Below, in pieces: positions 1 through 6,484 of a stretch of DNA of 7,979 nucleotides. The translations under genes were made by a program, and so were the position numbers. The notes under the pieces were generated by a model. It did no database searches. It saw only the letters and a list, made by a program, of their open reading frames with translations, and was not told where the DNA came from. Source of the stretch: Desulfobulbaceae bacterium (lineage in GTDB: Bacteria; Desulfobacterota; Desulfobulbia; Desulfobulbales; SURF-16); assembly GCA_021160685.1 (NCBI GenBank), contig JAGHCC010000045.1:1-7979 (forward strand), read 5' to 3'. Within the stretch, counting starts at the first letter, position 1. Each line of letters begins with the position of its first letter.

Positions 1-49
1 AATTTGTAAATCTATGCAAAGGACGAAAACGTCTTAGGTCACTGGCAAC

Positions 50-54
50 AGGAG
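50..54 (+). promoter_or_regulatory. Shine-Dalgarno site of the small lipoprotein gene
   Basis: AGGAG lies 9 nt upstream of the ATG at 64. An in-frame ATG at 55 directly abuts this site and so could not be served by it. This decides the start in favour of 64. No convincing -35/-10 pair can be seen in the 50 bases available upstream. Confidence 0.7.
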
Positions 55-63
55 ATGGGGTTA

Positions 64-300
64 ATGAAACGTTTTTTTTATTTTACAGCTGTGCTGATCC
101 TGATGATGACTGCCGGTTGCGGCAAGTATTATCAGGTAGAAGATCCAACCACCGACAAAATTTATTTCACGGAAGATGTGGATCGGTTAAGAGGCAGTAT
201 TACATTTCAGGATTCCGTCAGCCGGAAAACCATTATTCTGCAGAATTCCGAGGTGATTGAAATTTCAAAGGACGAGTTTAAAGCTAAAACCGGAAAATAA
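64..300 (+). CDS. Small YgdI/YgdR-like (DUF903-type) lipoprotein
   Basis: This encodes a predicted 78-residue lipoprotein. Residues 1-18 form a short signal peptide: basic MKR, a hydrophobic stretch, then TAGC, with the lipidated cysteine at residue 19. The mature part is about 60 residues and looks mostly beta-stranded, with a Y-x-V start, a YFTEDV segment, a GSITFQD segment and a final ILQNSEVIEI strand. This layout resembles the small SH3-like YgdI/YgdR lipoproteins of enterobacteria, whose exact role is unknown. The start was set at 64, not 55, because of the AGGAG at 50-54. Residue +2 after the cysteine is glycine, not aspartate, so outer-membrane sorting would be expected by the E. coli rule (inference). 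The gene is transcribed toward cobQ and is visibly AT-richer than the large genes. The lipoprotein call is good; family membership is a resemblance only. Confidence 0.75.
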   Translation: MKRFFYFTAVLILMMTAGCGKYYQVEDPTTDKIYFTEDVDRLRGSITFQDSVSRKTIILQNSEVIEISKDEFKAKTGK

Positions 301-310
301 TAAGGTTTTG

Positions 311-390
311 ATTATCTCGCAATAAAAGTTTCTTTCGCCACAGAGAACACGGAGATCACAGAGTTTTGTCTCTGCGCCTTTGCGAGAGAT
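311..390. repeat. Intergenic inverted-repeat element with TCTCGCAA / TTGCGAGA ends
   Basis: This sits in the 131-bp gap between the convergent lipoprotein gene and cobQ. TCTCGCAA at 315-322 is matched by its exact complement TTGCGAGA at 380-387. Inside are two direct copies of CACAGAG (339-345 and 357-363); the second forms a small hairpin, CAGAG-TTTTGT-CTCTG (359-374). From memory this resembles a dispersed element in many deltaproteobacterial genomes that contains the phrases CCACAGAGAACAC and GCGCCTTTGCGAGA. It carries no reading frame of its own. It may act as a transcript-end structure for both converging genes, but there is no classic stem plus T-run here. Confidence 0.65.
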
Positions 391-431
391 TAACTTTCAT
401 TTTTCGCGGTTGAAAGAGACAGCCTACTGTG

Positions 432-1934
432 TCAAAGGCCGAGTAAACGGTAAATAGTCTCCATATCGATCTGACTGCGGACGGTTGCGGCCAGTCGGTC
501 AAAGGCCGGTTCCAGGTTGTAGGAGGTAATTTTACCCAGGGGCTCAAGTGAGAGACGGCTCCGGAGCCGGTCAATGAACCAGCGCCTGAACTCATCGCTG
601 TCAAAGATGCCGTGCAGATAGGAGCCCCAGATTTTTTTGTTCTCCGAGGCGGCCCCGGCTTTTTCGTTTCTGTCCAGTTCAAGGATCTCATTGGCCCCGG
701 ATGTTTCCGTCCGGCCATGATGGATCTCGTAGCCCCGCACCTTGCAGCCTGAGTCAAGATGAATCCCTTTTCTCAGGGTCAGCGTTTTATCCCGATCAAG
801 CACGGTTTCAAGATCAAGCAGATCCAGGCCGCTGATCGATTTGCCGGCAGATTCAATTCCATGGGGGTCGCGGATGACTCGGCCAAGCATCTGGAAACCG
901 CCGCAGATACCGATAATCTCGCATTTCCCCCCCCGCTCCAATTCAAGAATACGCGCTGCCAGACCGGATTTTTTTAAGAATTCCAGGTCGCCCACCACAT
1001 TTTTACTGCCCGGCAGGAAGATGGCGGCAGGATTTTTGAGATCGTCAGGAGAACGTACCACGGTGATTCGTACATCCGGTTCAGCCAGGAAGGGTTCAAA
1101 ATCAGTGAAGTTTGAGATATGGGGCAGATCAATGAGGCTGATTTCGATTTCAGCTGTCTCCTTTGATTTGTCGTCAAAGAGTCCGTTTTTAAAGCTCACC
1201 GAGTCTTCTTCCGGCAGGCCAAGGTCATGGATATAATCGATGACTCCGAGGACCGGTTTGCCTGTACGCTCGAGGGTAAAGGTCAGGGCATCGTCAAGGA
1301 GAGATTTCTGGCCCCGAAAGCGGTTGACAATGAATCCTGCCACCAGATTTCGTTCCCAGGGATCAAGAATTTCCATGGTTCCCAGGAAGGAGGCAAATAC
1401 GCCGCCCCGGTCAATATCTCCGGCAATCAGCACCTTGGCCTCAGCGTAGCGGGCCATGGCCATATTGACAATATCGTGATGTTTGAGATTGACCTCGGCC
1501 GGACTGCCTGCCCCTTCAAGAACCATGACATCGTATTCCGCTGCCAGGGAGTCGTAGGCCTCCTTGGCCGCCTGAAAGGCAGTGGTTTTATAACGTACAT
1601 AATCGGCCACGTTCATGTTGGCCACCGGCCGGCCATTGACGATGATCTGGCTGCCCGTATCACTGTTGGGTTTCAAGAGAATCGGATTCATCCGCACATC
1701 GGGATCAAGTCGACAGGCCTGGGCCTGTACCACCTGGGCCCTGCCCATTTCATGGCCGTCATGGGTAACATAGGAGTTCAGCGACATGTTTTGGGATTTA
1801 AACGGGGCCACGGAAAGTCCATCCTGGAGAAGGATGCGGCACAGGGCCGCAGTGAGAACGGATTTGCCGGCATTGGAGCAGGTGCCCTGGAACATGATGG
1901 CCGGGGTGTTGTTTTTTGTGGTTTGGTTGGTCAT
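432..1934 (-). CDS. cobQ: Cobyric acid synthase (glutamine-hydrolysing)
   Basis: CobQ/CbiP uses ATP and glutamine to amidate the b, d, e and g carboxylates of adenosylcobyrinic acid a,c-diamide, giving adenosylcobyric acid in cobalamin synthesis in the cytoplasm. The product is 500 residues, normal for the family. The N-terminal dethiobiotin-synthetase-like ATPase half has the P-loop variant GTCSNAGKS (17-25), the EGAGSPAEVNL segment (140-150) and DIDRGGVFAS (173-182). The C-terminal class I amidotransferase half has PGSKN (308-312), the catalytic Cys344 in GICGGFQMLG, YEIHHG (402-407) and His441 in SYLHGIF. All key residues are present. The frame stays open up to 2030, but those extra 32 residues come from the inverted repeat at 1957-2038, so the ATG at 1934 is preferred; it has no clear Shine-Dalgarno site. 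A G8 run (927-934) precedes the catalytic cysteine. No other cobalamin gene is in view; the nearest same-strand gene is rsmG, 119 bp upstream. Confidence 0.96.
   Translation of the reverse strand: MTNQTTKNNTPAIMFQGTCSNAGKSVLTAALCRILLQDGLSVAPFKSQNMSLNSYVTHDGHEMGRAQVVQAQACRLDPDVRMNPILLKPNSDTGSQIIVNGRPVANMNVADYVRYKTTAFQAAKEAYDSLAAEYDVMVLEGAGSPAEVNLKHHDIVNMAMARYAEAKVLIAGDIDRGGVFASFLGTMEILDPWERNLVAGFIVNRFRGQKSLLDDALTFTLERTGKPVLGVIDYIHDLGLPEEDSVSFKNGLFDDKSKETAEIEISLIDLPHISNFTDFEPFLAEPDVRITVVRSPDDLKNPAAIFLPGSKNVVGDLEFLKKSGLAARILELERGGKCEIIGICGGFQMLGRVIRDPHGIESAGKSISGLDLLDLETVLDRDKTLTLRKGIHLDSGCKVRGYEIHHGRTETSGANEILELDRNEKAGAASENKKIWGSYLHGIFDSDEFRRWFIDRLRSRLSLEPLGKITSYNLEPAFDRLAATVRSQIDMETIYRLLGL
927..934. 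repeat. C8/G8 homopolymer inside cobQ
   Basis: Eight consecutive C on the + strand (G on the coding strand) encode the end of Arg334 plus Gly335 and Gly336. They lie eight residues before catalytic Cys344. The reading frame is intact as given. Such a run is prone to slippage and to sequencing error. Confidence 0.9.
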
Positions 1935-1956
1935 GGGTGGGTTAAATTTTTTTTCG

Positions 1957-2038
1957 CCTGTAGGGGCAACCCTTGTGGTTGCCCTTTTTTGATTGCCACG
2001 CAGCAGGGAAAGGGTACCCACAAGGGGCACCCCTACAG
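1957..2038. repeat. 82-bp inverted-repeat (REP/MITE-like) element between rsmG and cobQ
   Basis: Two 27-base arms (1958-1984 and 2012-2038) are inverted copies matching at 22 of 27 positions, separated by a 27-base spacer. The outer end, CTGTAGGGG, is perfectly matched. Each arm can also fold by itself: GGGCAACC pairs with GGTTGCCC in the left arm, and GGGTACCC faces GGGCACCCC in the right arm. Read on the - strand, the left arm translates as TTRVAPTG, a phrase that I recall as a recurrent spurious peptide from a dispersed GTAGGGGC-type repeat. The element begins 15 bases beyond the rsmG stop and ends 22 bases before the cobQ start. No transposase is seen, so if mobile it would depend on a protein encoded elsewhere. 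Confidence 0.8.
1964..1990 (+). terminator. Terminator-like hairpin plus T6 on the + strand
   Basis: An 8-bp perfect stem (GGGCAACC 1964-1971 with GGTTGCCC 1977-1984) with a 5-base loop is followed at once by six T (1985-1990). This has the shape of an intrinsic terminator for rightward transcription. Both flanking genes run leftward, so it would stop only antisense RNA. It is part of the inverted-repeat element at 1957-2038, and its function there may be incidental. Confidence 0.4.
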
Positions 2039-2053
2039 TTCGTGATTCAGTTG

Positions 2054-2725
2054 TTAATGTGTAGTTTTTTCGAAAATCAAAACAATTCTATTCCCGCCGG
2101 AAAAGGGCAATCGCCACTCGGTTTTTTCCACCAGCTCATAGGGGCTGTCCGGTCGTTTTTCGCGCCAGTCAGCGAGTTCTTCCTCTGCTCTGAGCCCTTT
2201 CATGCAAATCACTTTGCCGCCAGGCGGGCTGAATGATTCGCTGAGATCAAGAAAATCACTGACCTTGCTTAGGGCACGGCTGGAGATGAGCGGAAAGGTT
2301 TGTCCGTTAAACAGTGTTTGGTCACCGGCCTCAAGACGGGCCTCCCTGATCTGGACCTGTTGCAGGCCTAAGGTGCGAATGACATGTTTCATGAACGTGA
2401 CCTTTTTTCGGCGCGGTTCCACCAGAATCAGATCCAGCTCCGGGTGGCAAATTTTTACCACCAAGCCGGGAAAGCCGCCGCCGCTGCCCACATCAAGCCA
2501 TTTGTTTTTTGCCTGTTTTTGCATGAACGGCAGCAGGGTGAGGGAATCAAGAAAATGTTTTTCAATGATCTCTCTCTCTCCTGCCCGGGCCACCAGGTTG
2601 ATTTTTTTATTCCACTTGCAAAGCTCATCAAAATAGCGGCATAGAGGATCAATAGCTGGAGCTGGCAGCTGTATTCCCATGAGGTCGCTGCCCTGGATAA
2701 GGAGTTTTATGTCGCAATTTTGCAT
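2054..2725 (-). CDS. rsmG: 16S rRNA (guanine-527-N7)-methyltransferase RsmG (GidB)
   Basis: RsmG transfers a methyl group from S-adenosylmethionine to N7 of G527 in the 530 loop of 16S rRNA. The product from the chosen start is 223 residues, close to the usual 205-240. Seen in order: WNKKINL (38-44), HFLDS (57-61), the SAM-binding loop DVGSGGGFPGL (78-88), VEPRRKK (102-108), SSRAL (148-152) and KG (176-177), ending on an IVLIFEK strand. Start choice: an in-frame GTG at 2740 lies within the inverted repeat 2734-2802, so the ATG at 2725 is preferred; it places the conserved Trp at residue 38, close to its position in E. coli RsmG. No clear Shine-Dalgarno site precedes either, and an ATG at 2680 remains possible. 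A (GA)6 run spans residues 49-53. Loss of this enzyme is known in several bacteria to give low-level streptomycin resistance. It is often found next to mnmG or parA, which are not seen here. Confidence 0.95.
   Translation of the reverse strand: MQNCDIKLLIQGSDLMGIQLPAPAIDPLCRYFDELCKWNKKINLVARAGEREIIEKHFLDSLTLLPFMQKQAKNKWLDVGSGGGFPGLVVKICHPELDLILVEPRRKKVTFMKHVIRTLGLQQVQIREARLEAGDQTLFNGQTFPLISSRALSKVSDFLDLSESFSPPGGKVICMKGLRAEEELADWREKRPDSPYELVEKTEWRLPFSGGNRIVLIFEKTTH
2569..2580. repeat. (TC)6 / (GA)6 dinucleotide run inside rsmG
   Basis: Six TC units on the + strand read GAGAGA on the coding strand and encode part of Gly-Glu-Arg-Glu at residues 49-52 of RsmG. The frame is intact. Gain or loss of one unit would truncate the protein before its SAM-binding loop. 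Confidence 0.9.
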
Positions 2726-2733
2726 TATTTTTT

Positions 2734-2802
2734 GAACCACGAATGAACACCAATATCCACGAATAAAAAAAATTAGTGTAAGTTCGTGTTTATTCGTAGT
2801 TC
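2734..2802. repeat. Inverted-repeat element between the sensor kinase gene and rsmG
   Basis: GAACCACGAATGAACAC (2734-2750) and the complement of GTGTTTATTCGTAGTTC (2786-2802) match at 15 of 17 positions, around a 35-base AT-rich spacer. The spacer holds another CCACGAAT (2757-2764) and a diverged TTAGTGTAAGTTCGTG copy, so the motif CACGAAT occurs more than once. From memory this resembles a dispersed element of the form CCACGAATGAACACGAAT found in many bacterial genomes, including Desulfobacterota. It fills most of the 117-bp gap and overlaps the false GTG start of rsmG. It encodes nothing itself. Confidence 0.75.
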
Positions 2803-2842
2803 CTTTTTTGTTTTCAGTGCAGCTACGGTTGGAAGCATTCGT

Positions 2843-5800
2843 CTATTTTCCCAGAACCCGGCTCAACACCTCCTGCAGCTGGCTGATGGCGTATGGCTTT
2901 GAGACAATATCCTTGAAGCCATATTCTGTATAGTTTGACATAATCCGGTCATCGGCATATCCGCTGGAAACAATACATTTTGCTTTCGGATCAAGGACAA
3001 GAATTTCTTTAATGGCCGCCTCCCCGCCCATGCCGCCAGGGATGGTCAGGTCCAGAATGACTGCGTCAAAAGGCTCTCCTGAATCCAGGGCCTGGCTGTA
3101 CATCTCAATGGCTTGTTTGCCGCCCTCCGCCGTTTGAACTTTATACCCGTTCTTTTTCAGCATTTGCGATGCAATATCGCGGATCATTTCCTCATCATCC
3201 ATGACAAGCCCTTTGGCCCTTTGAGCCGGTGAGAAGGGTTTTGCTGCTGGCTCCCTTGCTTCCGGCAGCCGCCGTGCCTCAGAAGCGGGCAGATGGAGGG
3301 TAAAGACAGTTCCCTTGCCGAGCGCAGATTCCACGCTGATGTGGCCGCCATGTCTGTTGACGATTGAATAGGTTGTTGCCAGCCCCAGGCCGCTGCCTGC
3401 CTGTTTGGTGGTAAAATAAGGGTCAAATATTCGCTCAAGATGCTTTTTGTCAATACCTGTTCCTTCATCCCGCACCGTAACTTTTATATATTTTCCAGGC
3501 TTGAGGTCAAGCAGGGATTTATCAGAGAGATCCTCGTTTTCCATGGTGATATAGAGATGTCCGCCATCAGGCATGGCCTGGTTGGCATTGATTGTCAGGT
3601 TGGAAAAGACCTGTTGCATTTGTCCTTTGTCAACTTCGGCCAGCCACAGGTTGGCGGACGTCTCGAAAACAGGCTTGACATTGCTGCCTGAAAGGTCAAA
3701 ACGGACGGTGCCTTCCACAAGTTCGTCAAGGGGGATATCCTTTTTTATCGGTTTTCCACCTTTGGCAAAGGTGAGCAACTGGTTGGTCAGACGGGTTGCC
3801 CTGTTCATGGATTTTTCCGCTTCGCTAAGGAATTTGAAGGCCGGATGATCTTTGCTCAGCTCTAACTTGGCAATTGAAATGTTGCCGAACAAGCTCATGA
3901 GGATATTGTTAAAATCATGGGCAATGCCTCCGGCCAGGGTGCCCACGCTTTTAAGTTTATCCATTTTTTGCAGCTCTTCTTCGGCCCGTTTGCGCTGGGT
4001 GATATCTTGATGGGTACCGGCAAAACGGACAGGTTTGCCTTGTTCGTCACGGGTCAGTATCTTGCCGGTATCTAAAATCCACCTCCAGCCCCCTGATTTT
4101 GTGCGCAGGCGATATTCTGCCTGATAGATGGAGGTGCGTCCCTCCAGATGATCGGTCAGAATGGACATAACCTTCGGCAGATCATCCGGATGCATCAGTT
4201 TTTTCCAACTGCTCAGGTCTTGCCCAATTTCATTCATCCTGTAACCCAGCATCGCCGCCCAGCGCTCGTTGAAGATCACATAACCGGTCGGAATATCCCA
4301 GTTCCATGTGCCAAGATCCGCTCCCTGCAACGCCAGTTCCAATTGTTCTTTGTTTTCTTGCAGCTCCTCCTCAGCCTGCCTGCGCTCGGTGATATCCCGG
4401 ACAAACTCGACTACTCCTGTAATTTTTCCGCTCTTATCGTCTTTTATAGGAAAGCTGTAGAGTTCGACCCACTTTACTTCAGATCCAGGCAGTCCGGGCA
4501 CGATATCCATTTTCGCCTTGCCTGATTCGAGACAACGCAGTGTTGGACAGGGATCGCACGGCTTGTTTTCGTCATGATAACATTTGAAGCATTTTTTCCC
4601 CTCAAGAGGAAGGTTGCCTGCATACCATTTGTTCATGACTCCGTTCACATGACGAATGGTGAGATCTGGATTCAGAATACTGATGCCGTCCTGAATGCTT
4701 TCAAAGATGCTGTTCAAAAAATGCTCATTTTCCCGCAGCTCTTCGCGCATTTTATATTCTTCAGTCACATCTCGAAATACCAGCACCACGCCGGTGATTT
4801 TGCCGTTGCTATCTTGAATGGGCGCGGCCGAATCGGCGATCTGGTATTTAGCGCCATTTTTGGCTATAAGCATGGCATGAATGGCAAGATCAATTGTTTT
4901 TTTGTGCTCAAGAACCTGTTCAACAGGGTTTTCAACCTCTTCCAGGGTTTTGCTATTAACAATAGTAAATATTTCGCTGAGGAATTTTCCTTTCGCCTCC
5001 GCAAGTTTCCAGCCGGTGAGTCTTTCCGCCACCGTATTCATCAAGGCCACTTTGCCGGATGTGTCGGTTGCAATCACAGCGTCGCCAATTGAGCGGATGG
5101 TGACAAAAAGTCGCTCTTTTTCATCCAGCAGCTCTTGGCGGGCATGGATCTTGTCCCGCAGCATCTTGTTGGCATTTTTCGCCATCCGGTCAAATTCAAT
5201 AAATTTCACCACGTCCCGATTTATTGCCTGATCAGAGTGTGCCGCCTTGTTGAAAAATGAGATAAAGAGGTTGAAATTATTTTTGAATTTTCGGTTTAAC
5301 CAATTGGACAAAAGGAGAAAAAGCATGATTATCCCCACAATAAGCAGAATAGAATAATGCATTTTCGTCTTCAGCTGCCTGTTTAATGCGTTTTGCATCA
5401 AGGCAATTTCCGGTTCCACATCATCAAGATAAACGCCGGCTGCAACAATAAAATTACGATCAGGGGTCAGTTTGAAATAGCTTGTTTTGGGGCTCGGCTC
5501 TGGATTGTCAAATTTTTTGTACCAGTAATCCACATAACATTCCCCATTTTGCCGTAAGCCCTGCAAAAATTCTTTTCTAAACTCTTTTCCCCTGGCGTCC
5601 TTCATGTCATCTGAAAGATATTTACCCACAAGATCCGGTCGATTGGCGTTGGCATACATGACGGCAAAATCTTTTCCGCCACGAATATCCAACAGGTTAA
5701 GGATAAAAACATAGCCGTGCTTGTGTTTGCCGAAACGGTGCCTTGTTACATAACCGCCAATCATCCGTTGCAATTTGACTTCAATATCGTCCACATACAA

Positions 5801-6439
5801 ACCGCTGCCGATGAACCAGTCGTAAGGTTCAAAGAGTTTGATAAACGATATTTTTCTAAATTCATTTCCTTCCGCATCCGGTTTTGTCCAGTGATATTCA
5901 TAATAGCCTTCGCCGGATTGTTCGGCGATTGTAATCAGATCTTGAGCTATAAACTGCTTGTGGGCGTCCTGAACATTTATCAGGTTTATTCCTTCTATTT
6001 CCGGCTTACTTGGGAATAATAATGTTACCCCATCAAGACGGCTGATGAAATAGTAACCCCTTTGTTGTTCAAAGCGGATGGGCCGTAAGGCATCCAGGAT
6101 CATTTGCGTAATTTCCGCCTTGCTTTTGGCGGCCTTATTCCGCTGATAGATATTTTGGGCGATGGCGTAGGCCTCATAAACCCTTGATTTAATTTTCTCC
6201 TTTGTCACCGCCTCACTTTGTGCCTTTTCATGGCTAATCATGGCAACAACACGATCAACCTCCTCCTTGATGATCGTTTTTTGTTCGGCAATATACTCTG
6301 TGCGCATTTGCTCCGCGCGGTTTTTGAAATCCCGGAAGGAACTGAAAATATCAATGGCAATAATGCTGCCGCCAACGGCAATCAGGAAAAAAATTCCCCA
6401 GAGTTGGATGAGTTTGATAAGACTGGTTTTTGTGTTCAT
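2843..6439 (-). CDS. Membrane hybrid sensor histidine kinase: tandem Cache, three PAS, HisKA, HATPase, receiver
   Basis: This encodes a 1198-residue inner-membrane hybrid sensor kinase. It has a transmembrane helix at about 9-30, then a periplasmic part to about 360 with a long helix and two similar Cache_2-like modules. Module one starts RGYYFI (127-132) and ends WFIGSGLYVDDIE (208-220). Module two starts HGYVFI (241-246) and ends FIVAAGVYLDDVE (330-342, approximate). The second transmembrane helix is at about 361-381. In the cytoplasm are PAS1 (about 440-560), PAS2 (about 572-689, cysteine-rich), PAS3 (about 698-818, with WxWD and HPDD motifs), HisKA with His841 in GGIAHDFNN, and an ATPase domain with N947/N951, DEGTG (991-995), FDPYFTTK (1005-1012) and GSGLGL (1015-1020). 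After a Pro/Ala-rich linker comes a receiver with acidic pocket DDEE (1081-1084), phospho-acceptor Asp1130, Ser1158/1159 and Lys1181. All catalytic residues are present. The ligand is unknown. No separate response regulator or phosphotransfer protein lies nearby. The gene starts 45 bp after hisD and its Shine-Dalgarno site is weak. Confidence 0.95.
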   Translation of the reverse strand: MNTKTSLIKLIQLWGIFFLIAVGGSIIAIDIFSSFRDFKNRAEQMRTEYIAEQKTIIKEEVDRVVAMISHEKAQSEAVTKEKIKSRVYEAYAIAQNIYQRNKAAKSKAEITQMILDALRPIRFEQQRGYYFISRLDGVTLLFPSKPEIEGINLINVQDAHKQFIAQDLITIAEQSGEGYYEYHWTKPDAEGNEFRKISFIKLFEPYDWFIGSGLYVDDIEVKLQRMIGGYVTRHRFGKHKHGYVFILNLLDIRGGKDFAVMYANANRPDLVGKYLSDDMKDARGKEFRKEFLQGLRQNGECYVDYWYKKFDNPEPSPKTSYFKLTPDRNFIVAAGVYLDDVEPEIALMQNALNRQLKTKMHYSILLIVGIIMLFLLLSNWLNRKFKNNFNLFISFFNKAAHSDQAINRDVVKFIEFDRMAKNANKMLRDKIHARQELLDEKERLFVTIRSIGDAVIATDTSGKVALMNTVAERLTGWKLAEAKGKFLSEIFTIVNSKTLEEVENPVEQVLEHKKTIDLAIHAMLIAKNGAKYQIADSAAPIQDSNGKITGVVLVFRDVTEEYKMREELRENEHFLNSIFESIQDGISILNPDLTIRHVNGVMNKWYAGNLPLEGKKCFKCYHDENKPCDPCPTLRCLESGKAKMDIVPGLPGSEVKWVELYSFPIKDDKSGKITGVVEFVRDITERRQAEEELQENKEQLELALQGADLGTWNWDIPTGYVIFNERWAAMLGYRMNEIGQDLSSWKKLMHPDDLPKVMSILTDHLEGRTSIYQAEYRLRTKSGGWRWILDTGKILTRDEQGKPVRFAGTHQDITQRKRAEEELQKMDKLKSVGTLAGGIAHDFNNILMSLFGNISIAKLELSKDHPAFKFLSEAEKSMNRATRLTNQLLTFAKGGKPIKKDIPLDELVEGTVRFDLSGSNVKPVFETSANLWLAEVDKGQMQQVFSNLTINANQAMPDGGHLYITMENEDLSDKSLLDLKPGKYIKVTVRDEGTGIDKKHLERIFDPYFTTKQAGSGLGLATTYSIVNRHGGHISVESALGKGTVFTLHLPASEARRLPEAREPAAKPFSPAQRAKGLVMDDEEMIRDIASQMLKKNGYKVQTAEGGKQAIEMYSQALDSGEPFDAVILDLTIPGGMGGEAAIKEILVLDPKAKCIVSSGYADDRIMSNYTEYGFKDIVSKPYAISQLQEVLSRVLGK

Positions 6440-6484
6440 GATTTCCCGCGATGTTCTCTTTGGGTGATTCGTTACATTTTTGTC

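Noticed and set aside
22..37. Small palindrome GACG-AAAA-CGTC upstream of the lipoprotein gene
   Set aside because: The 4-6 bp stem is too short to call an operator or terminator without comparison to relatives.
394..416. CTTTCA...TGAAAG hairpin beyond the cobQ stop
   Set aside because: The AT-rich 6-bp stem with a long loop and no solid T-run is not a credible intrinsic terminator.
356..757. 133-codon - strand frame overlapping the 3' end of cobQ
   Set aside because: It is out of frame with intact cobQ, runs into the repeat at 311-390, and its Arg/Pro/Ser-rich translation looks non-native.
1227..2045. 272-codon open frame on the + strand opposite cobQ
   Set aside because: It is antisense to conserved CobQ motifs, crosses the repeat at 1957-2038, and its translation resembles no known family. 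It is a shadow frame.
4574..5092. 172-codon + strand frame inside the kinase gene
   Set aside because: It is antisense to well-conserved PAS domains and has no recognisable domain.
6440..6484. Promoter search in the gap between hisD and the kinase gene
   Set aside because: No -35/-10 pair with proper spacing stood out in the 45 bases, so none is claimed.
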